Shown in pieces: positions 27,297 to 35,742 of a stretch of 64,000 bases of DNA; the first letter of the stretch is position 1; each line of letters opens with the position of its first letter. The position numbers and the translations under genes are program-made. Source of the stretch: an uncultured Paracoccaceae bacterium (GTDB taxonomy: Bacteria > Pseudomonadota > Alphaproteobacteria > Rhodobacterales > Rhodobacteraceae); the NCBI GenBank assembly GCA_947501555.1, contig CANMWG010000002.1, forward strand, positions 258,224 through 322,223. Reading direction: 5' to 3'. Under the pieces are notes generated by a model. It was not told the origin of the DNA. It ran no database searches and worked only from the letters and a program-made list of their open reading frames with translations.

Positions 27297-28928
27297 TCAC
27301 TTTCGGATTCCTAGTGAAGCAAACAACATCGCGTGTACTTTGAACTTAGTAGTTGAGTCAATCTGCTGCTCAGCAACAGGCCGGTTTGTCTCGTAGATCC
27401 AATCCCACGGTCGATCCTCACGCAGTTTCAGGCCAATCGCTCCAATCAAGTGTAGTCGATAAAGAATTTGTCGAACTAAGTCGATTGGGTCGAGCTGTAT
27501 CCTACCGTCAACATAGTCAGATATGGTTTTCCAAATTTCATCATCATGGCATGTTGAGTTTCTACCAAGTTCATCAAACAGATTTTCAACTAGTCTTGAA
27601 TGGTTCAATTCGCTGGCCAAACGGTGGACGGGTCGGTCCCGCAACAATTCCAAGAGTTCAGCAATTGCAGGAAAAGTACCTGACCACTCGTGAATTAATG
27701 TTTCATGACGTAGGTTTGAGTAGTTGGACTCACCTTTCAAGAAGGCATTCTTGCTTACAGCCGACTTACCTTCTGCCGCTTGAAGCGCTAGGTTTATAAA
27801 GTTGATTACGTCTCGCGGTCGATGAAGCGTTCGAGTTATGATATAGTCCCAAGGTGGAGTGCGTGTGTCTGCACGCTGCTTGAAAATATCATCGAAAGAA
27901 ACGTTCTCAGACGAGTATTGCCACCGGAATAATTCCCTAACCCTCTTGTCCGCCAACGATCGAAGTTGGGACTTCGACCACTTCAAGCGAACAATAAGGT
28001 CGTCATATTTTTCAATTTGTCTTTGAGACGAAGGAGTTTCTCTGACCATTCTAACGTAGAGGTCATTGCGTAAGGCTACAATAACTTGGAAATTCCTCAA
28101 TTTCTTGAGGCCCTTTGCAGTCTCGAACAGCGCCTGAAGCAGCAAGAATTTGATGTCTTCATCAACCCAGTTTTCATCCAGTCCGTCGATTGTGATGAAG
28201 TATCTGTCCTGCCTACCTCGAGTGTAATCTGATAGGGCAGATATCACGGACGGTAGCTCTGAAAGAGTTGCTTGATTCAAAAATTTCTTTGCTCTTTGCT
28301 GCAGTTGAATTTTTTGCTGGCTACCGAGGTTGTGCAGATATCCAGCTTTGGCGACATACTTTTTTAGCTCCCCGCCAAATTCGACATTGAAGTCTCTTTC
28401 CAATGAGTCGGTAAGTTCAATCACATTCTCGTCGATAGTGTTCCAAAACTGGTGTTCATGCTCCTCAACAAATTTCTCAAGTTTTTCCCGTTGCCGCTGT
28501 CGTGAGGCTGCCTCAAACAGTCGCGCGACCTTGAAACGAAACTGATCAGCGTTCTGCGCTGACACCGCCAACTTAATATATTCGATGCAAAGAACATGCC
28601 GCCAAAGAGCTTGAAAGAATAATCCCAAATCGACTTCAAGACCTTTTAAAAAACCGATAGTATCGCTGTTTGCTATGTGATTCATAGCCAAATTGTGAAT
28701 TTCCAGTTCAGCAGAACAAGCCTCTTGCTTGTTGATCATCCTAATGATCGCAGTTTTTCCTGCTCCCGTGCTACCAAGAACGAACGTGCTGGGACTATCT
28801 ATATTTGTTAGCTCTGCATACGATGGATGGTCAAAAAAACATTTGAATAAGTAATGGTCGTCATGTTCAGCACCATTCTGCCCGATGTTAACCCCCTCGT
28901 TCAGTACAATCCTGTTTGCTGTAGCCAT
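27297..28928 (-). CDS. P-loop ATPase of the Sll1717 type
   Basis: A 543-aa protein from the ATG at 28928 (MATANRIVLNEGVNIGQNGA); the longer frame adds 60 unlikely residues. Walker A is GSTGAGKT (residues 52-59), directly after FFDHPSYAELTNIDSPSTFV, which is the pattern of the P-loop ATPase, Sll1717 family. Walker B is ITIDGLDENW (about 245-254), and VIVALRNDLYVRM and RTLHRPRDVINFINLAL follow, reminiscent of STAND/KAP-like signalling ATPases. The gene is clearly AT-richer than the ribosomal genes around it, which suggests transfer. Function is unknown; a defence role is possible but unproven. Confidence 0.75.
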   Translation of the reverse strand: MATANRIVLNEGVNIGQNGAEHDDHYLFKCFFDHPSYAELTNIDSPSTFVLGSTGAGKTAIIRMINKQEACSAELEIHNLAMNHIANSDTIGFLKGLEVDLGLFFQALWRHVLCIEYIKLAVSAQNADQFRFKVARLFEAASRQRQREKLEKFVEEHEHQFWNTIDENVIELTDSLERDFNVEFGGELKKYVAKAGYLHNLGSQQKIQLQQRAKKFLNQATLSELPSVISALSDYTRGRQDRYFITIDGLDENWVDEDIKFLLLQALFETAKGLKKLRNFQVIVALRNDLYVRMVRETPSSQRQIEKYDDLIVRLKWSKSQLRSLADKRVRELFRWQYSSENVSFDDIFKQRADTRTPPWDYIITRTLHRPRDVINFINLALQAAEGKSAVSKNAFLKGESNYSNLRHETLIHEWSGTFPAIAELLELLRDRPVHRLASELNHSRLVENLFDELGRNSTCHDDEIWKTISDYVDGRIQLDPIDLVRQILYRLHLIGAIGLKLREDRPWDWIYETNRPVAEQQIDSTTKFKVHAMLFASLGIRK

Positions 28929-29251
28929 GAATTCCAACCCATCACACCAAATAACCGTGCAAATCATATTATATCTCATCCTAAAGTTGAAGCATGCAAA
29001 TCCGAAGGTTTTCAAAGTCTTGAGTTTGCAGCACGACCTGGCCCGGAACAAACCGAAGGCGCCGGGCGAGCGTCTGCCCGTCCCGGCGGGCTGGCGCTTG
29101 GGTGCCATTCAGCGCAACGCATCCTCGGCGCATGAAAGTGCGAGACATTAAGGGCAGTTGCGCCCGGGGCTCCGCTTCCGTGGTATAGCCGGGGAGAACC
29201 CCGGCCTACGTAGGTCGGGGTTCTCCCCGACAAAGCTTGCCGTGATCCGTA
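28929..29251. other. Intergenic region with GC-rich palindromes
   Basis: About 320 bp between the ATPase gene and a DUF2200 remnant. Apart from the tandem palindromes near 29189-29231, I see no gene, RNA or terminator. A likely ATPase promoter in its AT-rich right part could not be fixed. Confidence 0.4.
29189..29231. repeat. Tandem pair of short palindromes (CCGGGG and GTCGGGG types)
   Basis: CCGGGG-AGAA-CCCCGG (29189-29204) is followed after 5 bp by GTAG and GTCGGGG-TTCT-CCCCGAC (ending 29231). The same pairing of a CCGGGG hairpin and a GTA-type palindrome is seen at 13558-13609. Confidence 0.82.
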
Positions 29252-29395
29252 TCAAGACCGCAAGATATTCTCGAACGTCTTGCCCCGCGCCAGTTCATCC
29301 ACCAGCTTATCAAGATAGCGGATTTCCTGCATCAACGGGTCTTCGGTATCCTCGACCCGGACACCGCAAATGACGCCCTTAACCGATGAACGGCG
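29252..29395 (-). pseudogene. C-terminal remnant of a DUF2200 protein
   Basis: A minus-strand frame without a start reads [19 protein letters not shown], then [20 protein letters not shown], and ends ENILRS and TGA at 29252. This matches my memory of the C-terminal third of DUF2200 proteins, in which [25 protein letters not shown] and the final ILR are conserved. The N-terminal two thirds are missing: upstream the frame runs into the terminator of the DUF2892 gene. It looks like a truncated leftover. Confidence 0.65.
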
Positions 29396-29405
29396 GCGGC
29401 CAAAG

Positions 29406-29437
29406 AAAAAGCCCCCGGCCATCACCGAGGGCTTTTT
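29406..29437. terminator. Bidirectional intrinsic terminator
   Basis: AAAAAGCCC pairs with GGGCTTTTT, extended by an inner CGG/CCG, with a 6-nt loop. T-runs occur on both strands. On the minus strand it lies 18 bp after the DUF2892 stop. Confidence 0.88.
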
Positions 29438-29454
29438 ATGTCATTGCCGCCAAA

Positions 29455-29643
29455 TCAGCAGTCGGTGCAGGTCTTGAACCCAAAGATCTTATACAGTGGG
29501 CAAAAGTTCATGCCAGCCGTCGCCAGCAAGATCACCCCGACCCAGCCCCAGACACCGATGGTGCCCATCAATGCGCCAATCACCAGCAGCGCGCCAATGG
29601 CAAACCGGCCGATCCGGTCCCAAGATGCTAAATTACGTGTCAT
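29455..29643 (-). CDS. DUF2892 (YgaP-type) small membrane protein
   Basis: A 62-aa protein from the ATG at 29643 (MTRNLASWDRIGRFAIGALL). It has two hydrophobic helices separated by a short turn (GTIGVWGW) and the family C-terminus GMNFCPLYKIFGFKTC, whose cysteines are characteristic of DUF2892 and of the membrane part of YgaP rhodaneses. AAAGGGG lies upstream of the start. It is likely an inner-membrane protein of unknown role. Confidence 0.85.
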   Translation of the reverse strand: MTRNLASWDRIGRFAIGALLVIGALMGTIGVWGWVGVILLATAGMNFCPLYKIFGFKTCTDC

Positions 29644-29733
29644 AAGAAGGCCCCTTTCATGAAAGCTGTCCAAGACATACGACACTCAACACATTCTATA
29701 AATGAAATGTTTGTGAACACGAAGCGCCCTCGC

Positions 29734-30216
29734 CTAGTAGGCTCCGCTGTCATACCGGACCCACTTACGATCAAAGGTTGACCAATTCAGGGTGACTTCC
29801 GGACTGCCTTGGAGGATCACCAATTCAAAATCTCGCCACTGAAACAGCCGCTGGGAAGGACCGTATAGGATTTGTTGTCGCTGACCTGATATCGGATCGA
29901 GGAAGTAGTAATCCGTATTGAGATTGTCGCTGTCGGACGGGTAGTTCGGGTAGAGATCCCCTGGTCTCCGCTCACTGCCCTTTTCAATAAATGTGGGAAG
30001 CTCCGTTGGAAAAAGATTGACCAAATGCGTGGGGTAGCCGCCTTCCGTGGCTTCATAGTTTAAGATCAAACTGGTCAGTGGCGCATAACGTTCGGCCACG
30101 TCCGCGGAGGCTTCTGATTTTGTCGGAAGGTTGGGCACCAATAGAACGCATCCGCTTAACAATCCAAATAACAGCAGGTAGACTACTGCCGGCAGACTTC
30201 GTATCTTCGGCCACAT
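29734..30216 (-). CDS. Uncharacterised lipoprotein
   Basis: A 160-aa protein with a lipoprotein signal: hydrophobic VVYLLLFGLLSGC with the lipobox LLSGC, Cys at residue 23. The mature part includes RYAPLTSLILNYEATEGGYPTHL and FLDPISGQRQQILYGPSQRLF; no family was recognised. A GGGGTGGGATC ribosome-binding region precedes the ATG. It lies between rplW and DUF2892. Confidence 0.68.
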   Translation of the reverse strand: MWPKIRSLPAVVYLLLFGLLSGCVLLVPNLPTKSEASADVAERYAPLTSLILNYEATEGGYPTHLVNLFPTELPTFIEKGSERRPGDLYPNYPSDSDNLNTDYYFLDPISGQRQQILYGPSQRLFQWRDFELVILQGSPEVTLNWSTFDRKWVRYDSGAY

Positions 30217-30291
30217 GATCCCACCCCTCGCTAGCAGTCTCCAACGTCAGTTGTATTCGCATCATAGGCCATGTTTGGACACCTCCGCCAA

Positions 30292-30327
30292 AGAAAAAGG
30301 GCCCCCGCATCGCTGCAAAGGCCCTTT
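30292..30327 (-). terminator. Intrinsic terminator after rplW
   Basis: Minus-strand AAGGGCC pairs with GGCCCTT across a 16-nt loop that can fold further, followed by TTTCTTT. It ends the rpsJ-rplC-rplD-rplW unit about 20 bp after rplW. Confidence 0.82.
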
Positions 30328-30347
30328 CCAATTCTATGCCGGACTGA

Positions 30348-30644
30348 TTACAGGCCGGTGGACACGTCGATGGTGTTACCCTCTTCGAGCGTCACATAAG
30401 CCTTTTTCACATCCTTGCGGGTACCCAGCGAACCGCGGAAGCGCTTCACTTTACCTTTGGTGATCGATGTGTTGACCGCTTTGACCTTCACACCAAACAG
30501 CGCTTCAACAGCCTGCTTGATCTGTGGTTTGTTGCTGTCGATGGCCACTTCAAAAACAACAGCGTTCTGCTCAGAAGCCATCGTTGCTTTTTCCGTGATG
30601 ATCGGCTTGCGGATCACATCGTAATGTTCTGCTTTCGCGCTCAT
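30348..30644 (-). CDS. rplW: 50S ribosomal protein L23
   Basis: A 98-aa L23, the docking site for trigger factor and SRP at the tunnel exit. [20 protein letters not shown] and [19 protein letters not shown] are conserved. Its ATG overlaps the rplD stop (ATGA). A terminator follows, and rplB, normally next, is about 3.3 kb away. Confidence 0.97.
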   Translation of the reverse strand: MSAKAEHYDVIRKPIITEKATMASEQNAVVFEVAIDSNKPQIKQAVEALFGVKVKAVNTSITKGKVKRFRGSLGTRKDVKKAYVTLEEGNTIDVSTGL

Positions 30645-31261
30645 GACAAACGAGCCTCCAGTGCTTCGACGCCTGCTTTGGTCAGCACGAGCGTGTCTGA
30701 CTTCAGGATGTCGTAGACGTTGGCACCCTGTGAAGGGAGAACGTCCAGGGTTGTGATATTCGCCGCGGCCTGCTTGAAGTTTTCGTTCACTTCAGCACCG
30801 TCGATGATCAGCGCACGCTTCCAACCCAATGCGCCGACCATTTTGGCCAGTGCGCCGGTTTTGGCGTCTTTCACTTCGATGGTGTCCACGATCACCAGCT
30901 CGCCTGCGGCCACTTTCGCGGACAAAGCGTGCTTCAGACCCAGCTTGCGGAACTTCTTGGGCAGATCATGGGCGTGGCTGCGGGGCGTTGGGCCTTTGTA
31001 GATACCACCCGACCGGAAGATCGGCGCACCACGGGACCCGTGACGTGCGCCACCGGTGCCTTTTTGGCGATAGATCTTTTTGGTTGAATAGGACACTTCG
31101 GACCGACCAAGTACGTCGTGTGTACCGGCCATGGCTTTGTTGCGCTGCCAACGGACGACACGGTGCAGGATGTCCTTGCGGGGCTCCAGACCGAAAATTT
31201 CGTCGTTCAGATCAACGGAACCGGCTTTGCCGCCGTCCAGTTTGATTGCATCAGCCTTCAT
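30641..31261 (-). CDS. rplD: 50S ribosomal protein L4
   Basis: A 206-aa L4 from the ATG at 31261 ([18 protein letters not shown]), preceded by GGGAGGCG. The extended tunnel loop is seen as [26 protein letters not shown] (with [11 protein letters not shown] as the core). In enterobacteria L4 represses its own operon; no such leader was established here. The start overlaps the last 11 bp of rplC. Confidence 0.96.
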   Translation of the reverse strand: MKADAIKLDGGKAGSVDLNDEIFGLEPRKDILHRVVRWQRNKAMAGTHDVLGRSEVSYSTKKIYRQKGTGGARHGSRGAPIFRSGGIYKGPTPRSHAHDLPKKFRKLGLKHALSAKVAAGELVIVDTIEVKDAKTGALAKMVGALGWKRALIIDGAEVNENFKQAAANITTLDVLPSQGANVYDILKSDTLVLTKAGVEALEARLS

Positions 31262-31985
31262 TGTTTTCGCCTCCCTCAGCTGGGGCCTCGGTTGCTTCGG
31301 CCGCCGCAGCAGTCCGCAGACCAGCAGGGTAGACGACATTTTCAGGAACGGGCTTTTTCACCGCATCCTTCAATGTGACCCAACCGCCTTTGGAACCAGG
31401 AACAGCGCCTTTGACCATGATGATGCCACGGTCAGCGTCGGTTTTGACAACTTGCAGGTTCTGGGTTGTGACTTTCGCCGCACCCATATGACCGGCCATC
31501 TTCTTGCCTTTGAAAACTTTGCCCGGATCCTGACACTGGCCAGTTGACCCGTGCGAACGGTGTGAGATCGAAACACCGTGTGTCGCGCGCAATCCACCAA
31601 AGTTGTGACGCTTCATGGCACCGGCAAAACCTTTACCGATGGATGTGCCACAAACGTCAACATATTGACCTTCGAAGTAGTGATCAGCGGACAGCTCAGC
31701 ACCAACCTCGATCAGGTTTTCAGCAGCAACGCGGAATTCCGCAACCTTGCGTTTTGGTTCAACCTTCGCCGCAGCAAAGTGACCACGCATGGCTTTGGAT
31801 GTGCGCTTGGCTTTGGCATTGCCAGCACCCAGCTGAACAGCGACGTAGCCGTCCTTTTCAGCAGTGCGCTGCGCAACAACTTGCAGGTTTTCGAGCGAAA
31901 GAACGGTGACAGGAATCTGCTTGCCGTCTTCCATGAAAAGCCGGGTCATGCCGACTTTCTTTGCGATTAGTCCTGTACGGAGCAT
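31251..31985 (-). CDS. rplC: 50S ribosomal protein L3
   Basis: A 244-aa L3. The N-terminus [20 protein letters not shown], the central [21 protein letters not shown] (written here in parts: [11 protein letters not shown], then HRSHGSTGQ) and [18 protein letters not shown] are all family signatures. The C-terminal tail is Ala/Glu-rich ([15 protein letters not shown]). A TTG one codon upstream is less likely than the ATG at 31985. Confidence 0.96.
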   Translation of the reverse strand: MLRTGLIAKKVGMTRLFMEDGKQIPVTVLSLENLQVVAQRTAEKDGYVAVQLGAGNAKAKRTSKAMRGHFAAAKVEPKRKVAEFRVAAENLIEVGAELSADHYFEGQYVDVCGTSIGKGFAGAMKRHNFGGLRATHGVSISHRSHGSTGQCQDPGKVFKGKKMAGHMGAAKVTTQNLQVVKTDADRGIIMVKGAVPGSKGGWVTLKDAVKKPVPENVVYPAGLRTAAAAEATEAPAEGGENNEG

Positions 31986-31997
31986 CAAGGATCCTCC

Positions 31998-32312
31998 TTA
32001 AACAGAAATCTGAACGTCAACACCGGCCGCCAGGTCGAGCTTCATCAGCGCGTCAACGGTTTGTGGTGTTGGGTCAACGATGTCGAGCAGACGCTTGTGC
32101 GTGCGGATCTCGAACTGATCGCGGGATTTCTTGTCAACGTGGGGGCCACGCAGAACAGTGAATTTTTCGATCTTGTTTGGAAGTGGGATCGGTCCACGAA
32201 CAGAAGCGCCTGTGCGCTTGGCTGTGCTGACGATTTCCTGTGTGCTTGCATCAAGCACCCGGTAATCAAACGCCTTAAGGCGGATACGGATGTTTTGGCT
32301 CTGAGCGGCCAT
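31998..32312 (-). CDS. rpsJ: 30S ribosomal protein S10
   Basis: A 104-aa S10 (also NusE in antitermination), beginning [39 protein letters not shown] and [20 protein letters not shown] contain the family signature. The ATG at 32312 fits the family length, and AAAGGG lies upstream. It heads the S10 operon, with a leader of about 120 nt from a strong promoter. Confidence 0.97.
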   Translation of the reverse strand: MAAQSQNIRIRLKAFDYRVLDASTQEIVSTAKRTGASVRGPIPLPNKIEKFTVLRGPHVDKKSRDQFEIRTHKRLLDIVDPTPQTVDALMKLDLAAGVDVQISV

Positions 32313-32436
32313 GAGCATCACCCTTTCGATAGGGCCTTAACGGATTGGACGATGCCAGCTCATCCGGCACCCTCATCGCGTCTTTTGGTCCAACGTATAA
32401 AGGGCGCGACGGTGCGCACCCTTGTTGGATAGCGAG

Positions 32437-32465
32437 CGTATAGGGGGAGTCGGAGAGCGTGTAAA
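32437..32465 (-). promoter_or_regulatory. Promoter of the S10 operon (rpsJ-rplC-rplD-rplW)
   Basis: Minus-strand TTTACA and TATACG with a 17-bp spacer, about 125 bp before rpsJ. The leader downstream contains the palindrome GGTGCGCACC. A degenerate copy of this whole segment lies at 60803-60902. Confidence 0.85.
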
Positions 32466-32506
32466 GAGAGATTCAGCTGTCGACAGGGGGTAATGAGGCA
32501 CCGCAG

Positions 32507-32932
32507 TCAATTTTCGATACTGCACATCCCATAATATGTAGTGACCCACGCTTCTTGCGTGTCACCATCTACACCTTGAACGCTCATCGTCGCACTTTTG
32601 GGACCAAAGGTAAGCATCGAAAAAATCACTGGATCACGGTTAGAATCCGTATCAACACCGAGAAGTGTTCCACTCGAACCCTTGCGAAACGCAAACCGTG
32701 TATGGCCCTCGATAGATCCTGAATCGAGATCAACTAAGCCGTAGCGTTCTCCATCATCGTGGCCCACAAAGCTCAGATTATAGACAAGATCGGCACAGCC
32801 ACCGCTTTCTACGCATTCTTTTGTAAAAACGCATTGTATCGTCTCGGACAAAACGGGTGCGGCCGACAAGAAGAACATTGCGGCTGTTGTGGCCCAATAG
32901 CTTTTGCTTACAAGCATACGCTTTCGTTGCAT
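32507..32932 (-). CDS. Uncharacterised exported protein
   Basis: A 141-aa protein with a signal peptide (residues 1 to about 29, with hydrophobic SYWATTAAMFFLSAAPVLS) and GGAGG before the ATG. Four cysteines in the mature part (CVFTKECVESGGC near the start, and YGMCSIEN at the end) suggest disulfides. No family was recognised. It lies just upstream of the S10 promoter on the same strand. Confidence 0.65.
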   Translation of the reverse strand: MQRKRMLVSKSYWATTAAMFFLSAAPVLSETIQCVFTKECVESGGCADLVYNLSFVGHDDGERYGLVDLDSGSIEGHTRFAFRKGSSGTLLGVDTDSNRDPVIFSMLTFGPKSATMSVQGVDGDTQEAWVTTYYGMCSIEN

Positions 32933-33193
32933 CTAAGATCCTCCACGGTGAATTGGAATGTGACTCTAACTCAGACAAGGCAGACAAGCGATCAAAAACA
33001 GCGGCCCTGGGCGATCACTTCGGTTTCCGCCATGCACGCAAAAGGGGCGGATATCATGCCTGTCACGGGCCGGGGCCGGATGTCAGCAGCTCGGATGTCG
33101 GGCTTGGAACGCGAGCGGATCTGCATGCTTCAGTTCGCCGGCCTCGCTTTGCCGCGACATGTTCATGAATTGCTGGGCGTGAGGGTTACGTTC

Positions 33194-34429
33194 CTACCGC
33201 TGGACCGCTGACAATAGCTGCAAATCGGGATAGCAGGTTTCGGTGGTGCCGGTTTGCGCCTGCCATTGCCCAATTGAACGGCGTGTCTTATGGCCAATGA
33301 GCCCATCCGCGCCACCGACATCGAAACCCTGCGCTTCAAGCATAATCTGCAGATCAACAATATCCGTGCGCAAAAAATCATCCACAGGCTGCCATGGGCC
33401 GGTAAAATCTCCGACCCCATATTTGATACGATCCCCCACATGCCCGACAAACAGGGCGTAGGCGTCGCTTTCGTTGTAATCCTTCAAGGTATAGAAATTG
33501 GACGTCACGATAAGCGCGGGCCCGTAGCGACCAGCGGGCATCAACAGGTAGCCATCCTGCGTCAGCTCGGGGCTTGGAAACGGGCGACCTGACACGCGGG
33601 TGATCCCCATGTCCCGCCACTGCTGCACGGGGCGCCCGTTGTCTATGCCTTCAAGCGCGCAGGAAACGGTCGCCGGAACAGTCACTTCAAACCCCCAATC
33701 CGTGTCCCGGTTCCATCCATGATTTGCCAAGTAGGCCCCGATTGACGCCAGCGTGTCGGCCTCTGACCTCCAAATATCCGCCTCGCCATCGCCATCGCCA
33801 TCGACGGCATGTGCCAAATAGCTTGTCGGCATGAATTGCGGCTGTCCAAGCGCACCGGCCCAACTGCTTTTCATTTGATTGCGGGACACATACCCCGACT
33901 GAAGAATTTTCAGGGCTGCAATAAGCTCTTCCGTGAAATACGCCGCACGGGCGCTTAAGAAGCCTCGGGTACCAAGAATTTCGAAGACATCATGTGGGAT
34001 TGCAGCTTGCCCAAAACTGCTTTCACGCCCCCAAATGGACAGGATGATATGACCTGGAACCCCAGTTCTCTGTTCAATCTGGGCGAGGGTCGTTGCGTGC
34101 CTGTTCAGCATGCGACGCCCAATTGTGGTGGAATGCCCAACGATCCCAGAAGCGAAGTAACGGGCCGGCGGGCGAAACTCGGCTTGGGTTTGCCGTTGTG
34201 GGCGCGCCTGTCCAGGTATGATTAGCCCCGGCAAATCCCAGTTCAACGATACGCCAGCAAAGGCCTGATCAAATGTTCTGCGTGCCACACCCTCTGCTTG
34301 CGCACGTGGCCATATGGTTTGTTCCAACCAGAGCGCATACTGTCTTTCGGTTGCCGCACGGTCCTGTGACAGCACAAAACTCGGCATGACCACCATCAAA
34401 AGCGTCAGAAGTGCGAAGGCAAGTTTCAT
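33194..34429 (-). CDS. Lytic murein transglycosylase (MltB type) with peptidoglycan-binding domain
   Basis: A 411-aa exported enzyme that cleaves the glycan strand of peptidoglycan to 1,6-anhydro products. It has a signal peptide (MKLAFALLTLLMVVMPSFVLS), an SLT_2/MltB catalytic domain with Glu136 in SIWGRESSFG, SSWAGALGQPQFMPTSYL and DIWRSEADTLASIGAYLANHGW, and a C-terminal PG_binding_1 domain (about 345-400, with VDLQIMLEAQGFDVGGADGL). No lipobox is present, so it is probably periplasmic and soluble. It is inserted between tuf1 and rpsJ. Confidence 0.92.
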   Translation of the reverse strand: MKLAFALLTLLMVVMPSFVLSQDRAATERQYALWLEQTIWPRAQAEGVARRTFDQAFAGVSLNWDLPGLIIPGQARPQRQTQAEFRPPARYFASGIVGHSTTIGRRMLNRHATTLAQIEQRTGVPGHIILSIWGRESSFGQAAIPHDVFEILGTRGFLSARAAYFTEELIAALKILQSGYVSRNQMKSSWAGALGQPQFMPTSYLAHAVDGDGDGEADIWRSEADTLASIGAYLANHGWNRDTDWGFEVTVPATVSCALEGIDNGRPVQQWRDMGITRVSGRPFPSPELTQDGYLLMPAGRYGPALIVTSNFYTLKDYNESDAYALFVGHVGDRIKYGVGDFTGPWQPVDDFLRTDIVDLQIMLEAQGFDVGGADGLIGHKTRRSIGQWQAQTGTTETCYPDLQLLSAVQR

Positions 34430-34673
34430 CAAGAAATCCAGTTTGTCAGGAGCGAGTTGCCCCACCAAACACGACCTTGGGTCGAATGACAAATAAACCC
34501 TGCCCCAGTTAATTCACGTCGGCGTCCTGATCAGGAAATGACGTGTTGATCGCGTCACGTGCATATACGCTCCAACAGATTTTTTGCTGTCCGCTAGGAT
34601 TTCAAGGTCGAATTTCTGACAACCTCTTTTTGCCGTGGGAGTGGTTTTTCAGAACTGTAGGGTAAGACCGATA

Positions 34674-34699
34674 GGGCCGCTTCGTTTCCGAAGCGGCCC
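34674..34699. terminator. Inverted repeat, counterpart of the tuf 3' terminator
   Basis: GGGCCGCTTCG pairs with CGAAGCGGCCC around a 4-nt loop. It corresponds in position and partly in sequence to the terminators after tuf1 and tuf2, but lacks a clear T-run on the minus strand; probably decayed. Confidence 0.6.
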
Positions 34700-34742
34700 T
34701 TTGCTATTCATAACGTCTGAGTGGGTTCTTGTTAGTCGTCGA

Positions 34743-34825
34743 TTACTTGACGATTTTCGAAAGAACCCCGACATCACCATGTCGGTGCCCGCTCCAAGCC
34801 GGTCAAACGTCTTTCATTCAGACAA
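34743..34825 (-). pseudogene. Decayed 3' end of a third tuf gene
   Basis: On the minus strand the last codons read GVLSKIVK then TAA, compared with GVVSKIVE in EF-Tu. Just upstream the sequence GCGGGCACCGACATGGTGAT encodes AGTDMVM, matching AGTEMVMPG of tuf, but in another frame. So about 35 codons between these blocks are deleted with a frameshift. Further upstream, short matches to the FRTTDVTG part continue. The downstream sequence TATTCATAACG...GTGGGTTCT (34705-34728) matches the 3' flank of tuf1 and tuf2, which supports a true tuf origin. Confidence 0.75.
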
Positions 34826-34873
34826 AAAATAATGCATCCCGGGCGGGCCTTTCATTGCCGAGAGCCCCACCCC

Positions 34874-35563
34874 ATGTCACCCCTGCGACGTTCACTTGAA
34901 AACTCAAAAGTCCTTGCCAGACTGTTGGCAACGCCTATGGCATGGTATCTGCGGCTCTGCATGACCACCACGCGGTGGCAGGTCGAAGGAAAAGACGCGC
35001 TCCTCGCGGATATGGCAAAGGGGCCTGTCCTTTGTGTCCTTTGGCACGAACGTCTGATGATGATTGCACCGCATTGGCCCAAAAAGGCTGGCACGTTGTC
35101 CTGCCTGCACAACACAGCACCCATCGGGCGGGTTGCAGGCGCGTTGCAGGCCTGCTTTGGCCTTGATCCGTTTGAGATGTCGGCCAACCGCAGCAATCTC
35201 GCGACCTCCCGCGCGGTAATGCGCCGGAGCAAGGATGGGATCAGCATCGGGATCACCGCTGACGGCCCGATCGGGCCGAGTTACACGGTTATGGACGCGC
35301 CGCTGGAATGGGCCCGGACGCTGCAACAACCTGTCTATGCCTACGCATTCGCAACAAGCCGCCATAGGCGGTTGCGTACATGGGACACGATGATGATACC
35401 CCGCTTGTTTGGAAAAGGCGCCGTTGTATTTGCGCCGGTCGATCTAGATCTACCGCGCAAAGCGTCTGAAGCACAAATCGCACGCGCGCGTGACGCCCTA
35501 CAAGCCGGGTTGCATCAAGCGACAGCACGGGCCGATTATCTTGCTGGTTTAACGGACGACTAA
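34874..35563 (+). CDS. DUF374 lysophospholipid acyltransferase-like protein
   Basis: A 229-aa protein from the ATG at 34874 (MSPLRRSLENSKVLARLL). It belongs to the DUF374 branch of the acyltransferase superfamily: LCVLWHERLMM holds the HE/HD-like catalytic His, and GISIGITADGPIGPSY is the DUF374 signature with the conserved DGP. One N-terminal hydrophobic segment may associate it with the inner membrane. DUF374 proteins are often linked to lipid A or lipoprotein modification in alphaproteobacteria; the exact reaction here is unknown. It is convergent with tuf1. Confidence 0.85.
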   Translation: MSPLRRSLENSKVLARLLATPMAWYLRLCMTTTRWQVEGKDALLADMAKGPVLCVLWHERLMMIAPHWPKKAGTLSCLHNTAPIGRVAGALQACFGLDPFEMSANRSNLATSRAVMRRSKDGISIGITADGPIGPSYTVMDAPLEWARTLQQPVYAYAFATSRHRRLRTWDTMMIPRLFGKGAVVFAPVDLDLPRKASEAQIARARDALQAGLHQATARADYLAGLTDD

Positions 35564-35587
35564 CACCAAACGCATGTCTTAAACGCA

Positions 35588-35610
35588 GGATGGGTCGAGA
35601 CCCATCTTAC
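35588..35610. repeat. Short palindrome, GATGGGT type
   Basis: GATGGGT-CGAG-ACCCATC flanked by AG and TTAC, 24 bp after the DUF374 stop and before the tuf1 terminator. It matches the family at 6069 and 13584 with a different loop. Confidence 0.8.
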
Positions 35611-35634
35611 GGGGCTTGGGTTCGGTTGGCATGC

Positions 35635-35664
35635 AAAAAGGCCGCTCCATGTGGAGCGGCCTTT
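35635..35664. terminator. Intrinsic terminator of tuf1 (bidirectional)
   Basis: A perfect 12-bp stem AAGGCCGCTCCA/TGGAGCGGCCTT with a 2-nt centre and T-runs on both sides; the minus-strand run is TTTTT. It lies about 80 bp after the tuf1 stop and can also stop the convergent DUF374 gene. Confidence 0.9.
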
Positions 35665-35742
35665 GTTATTCATAACGCCTGAGTGGGTTCTCGGTGATTG
35701 CTGCGCATTCACCTGCCACCCACCAGTGCCGTTCAAGATTGT

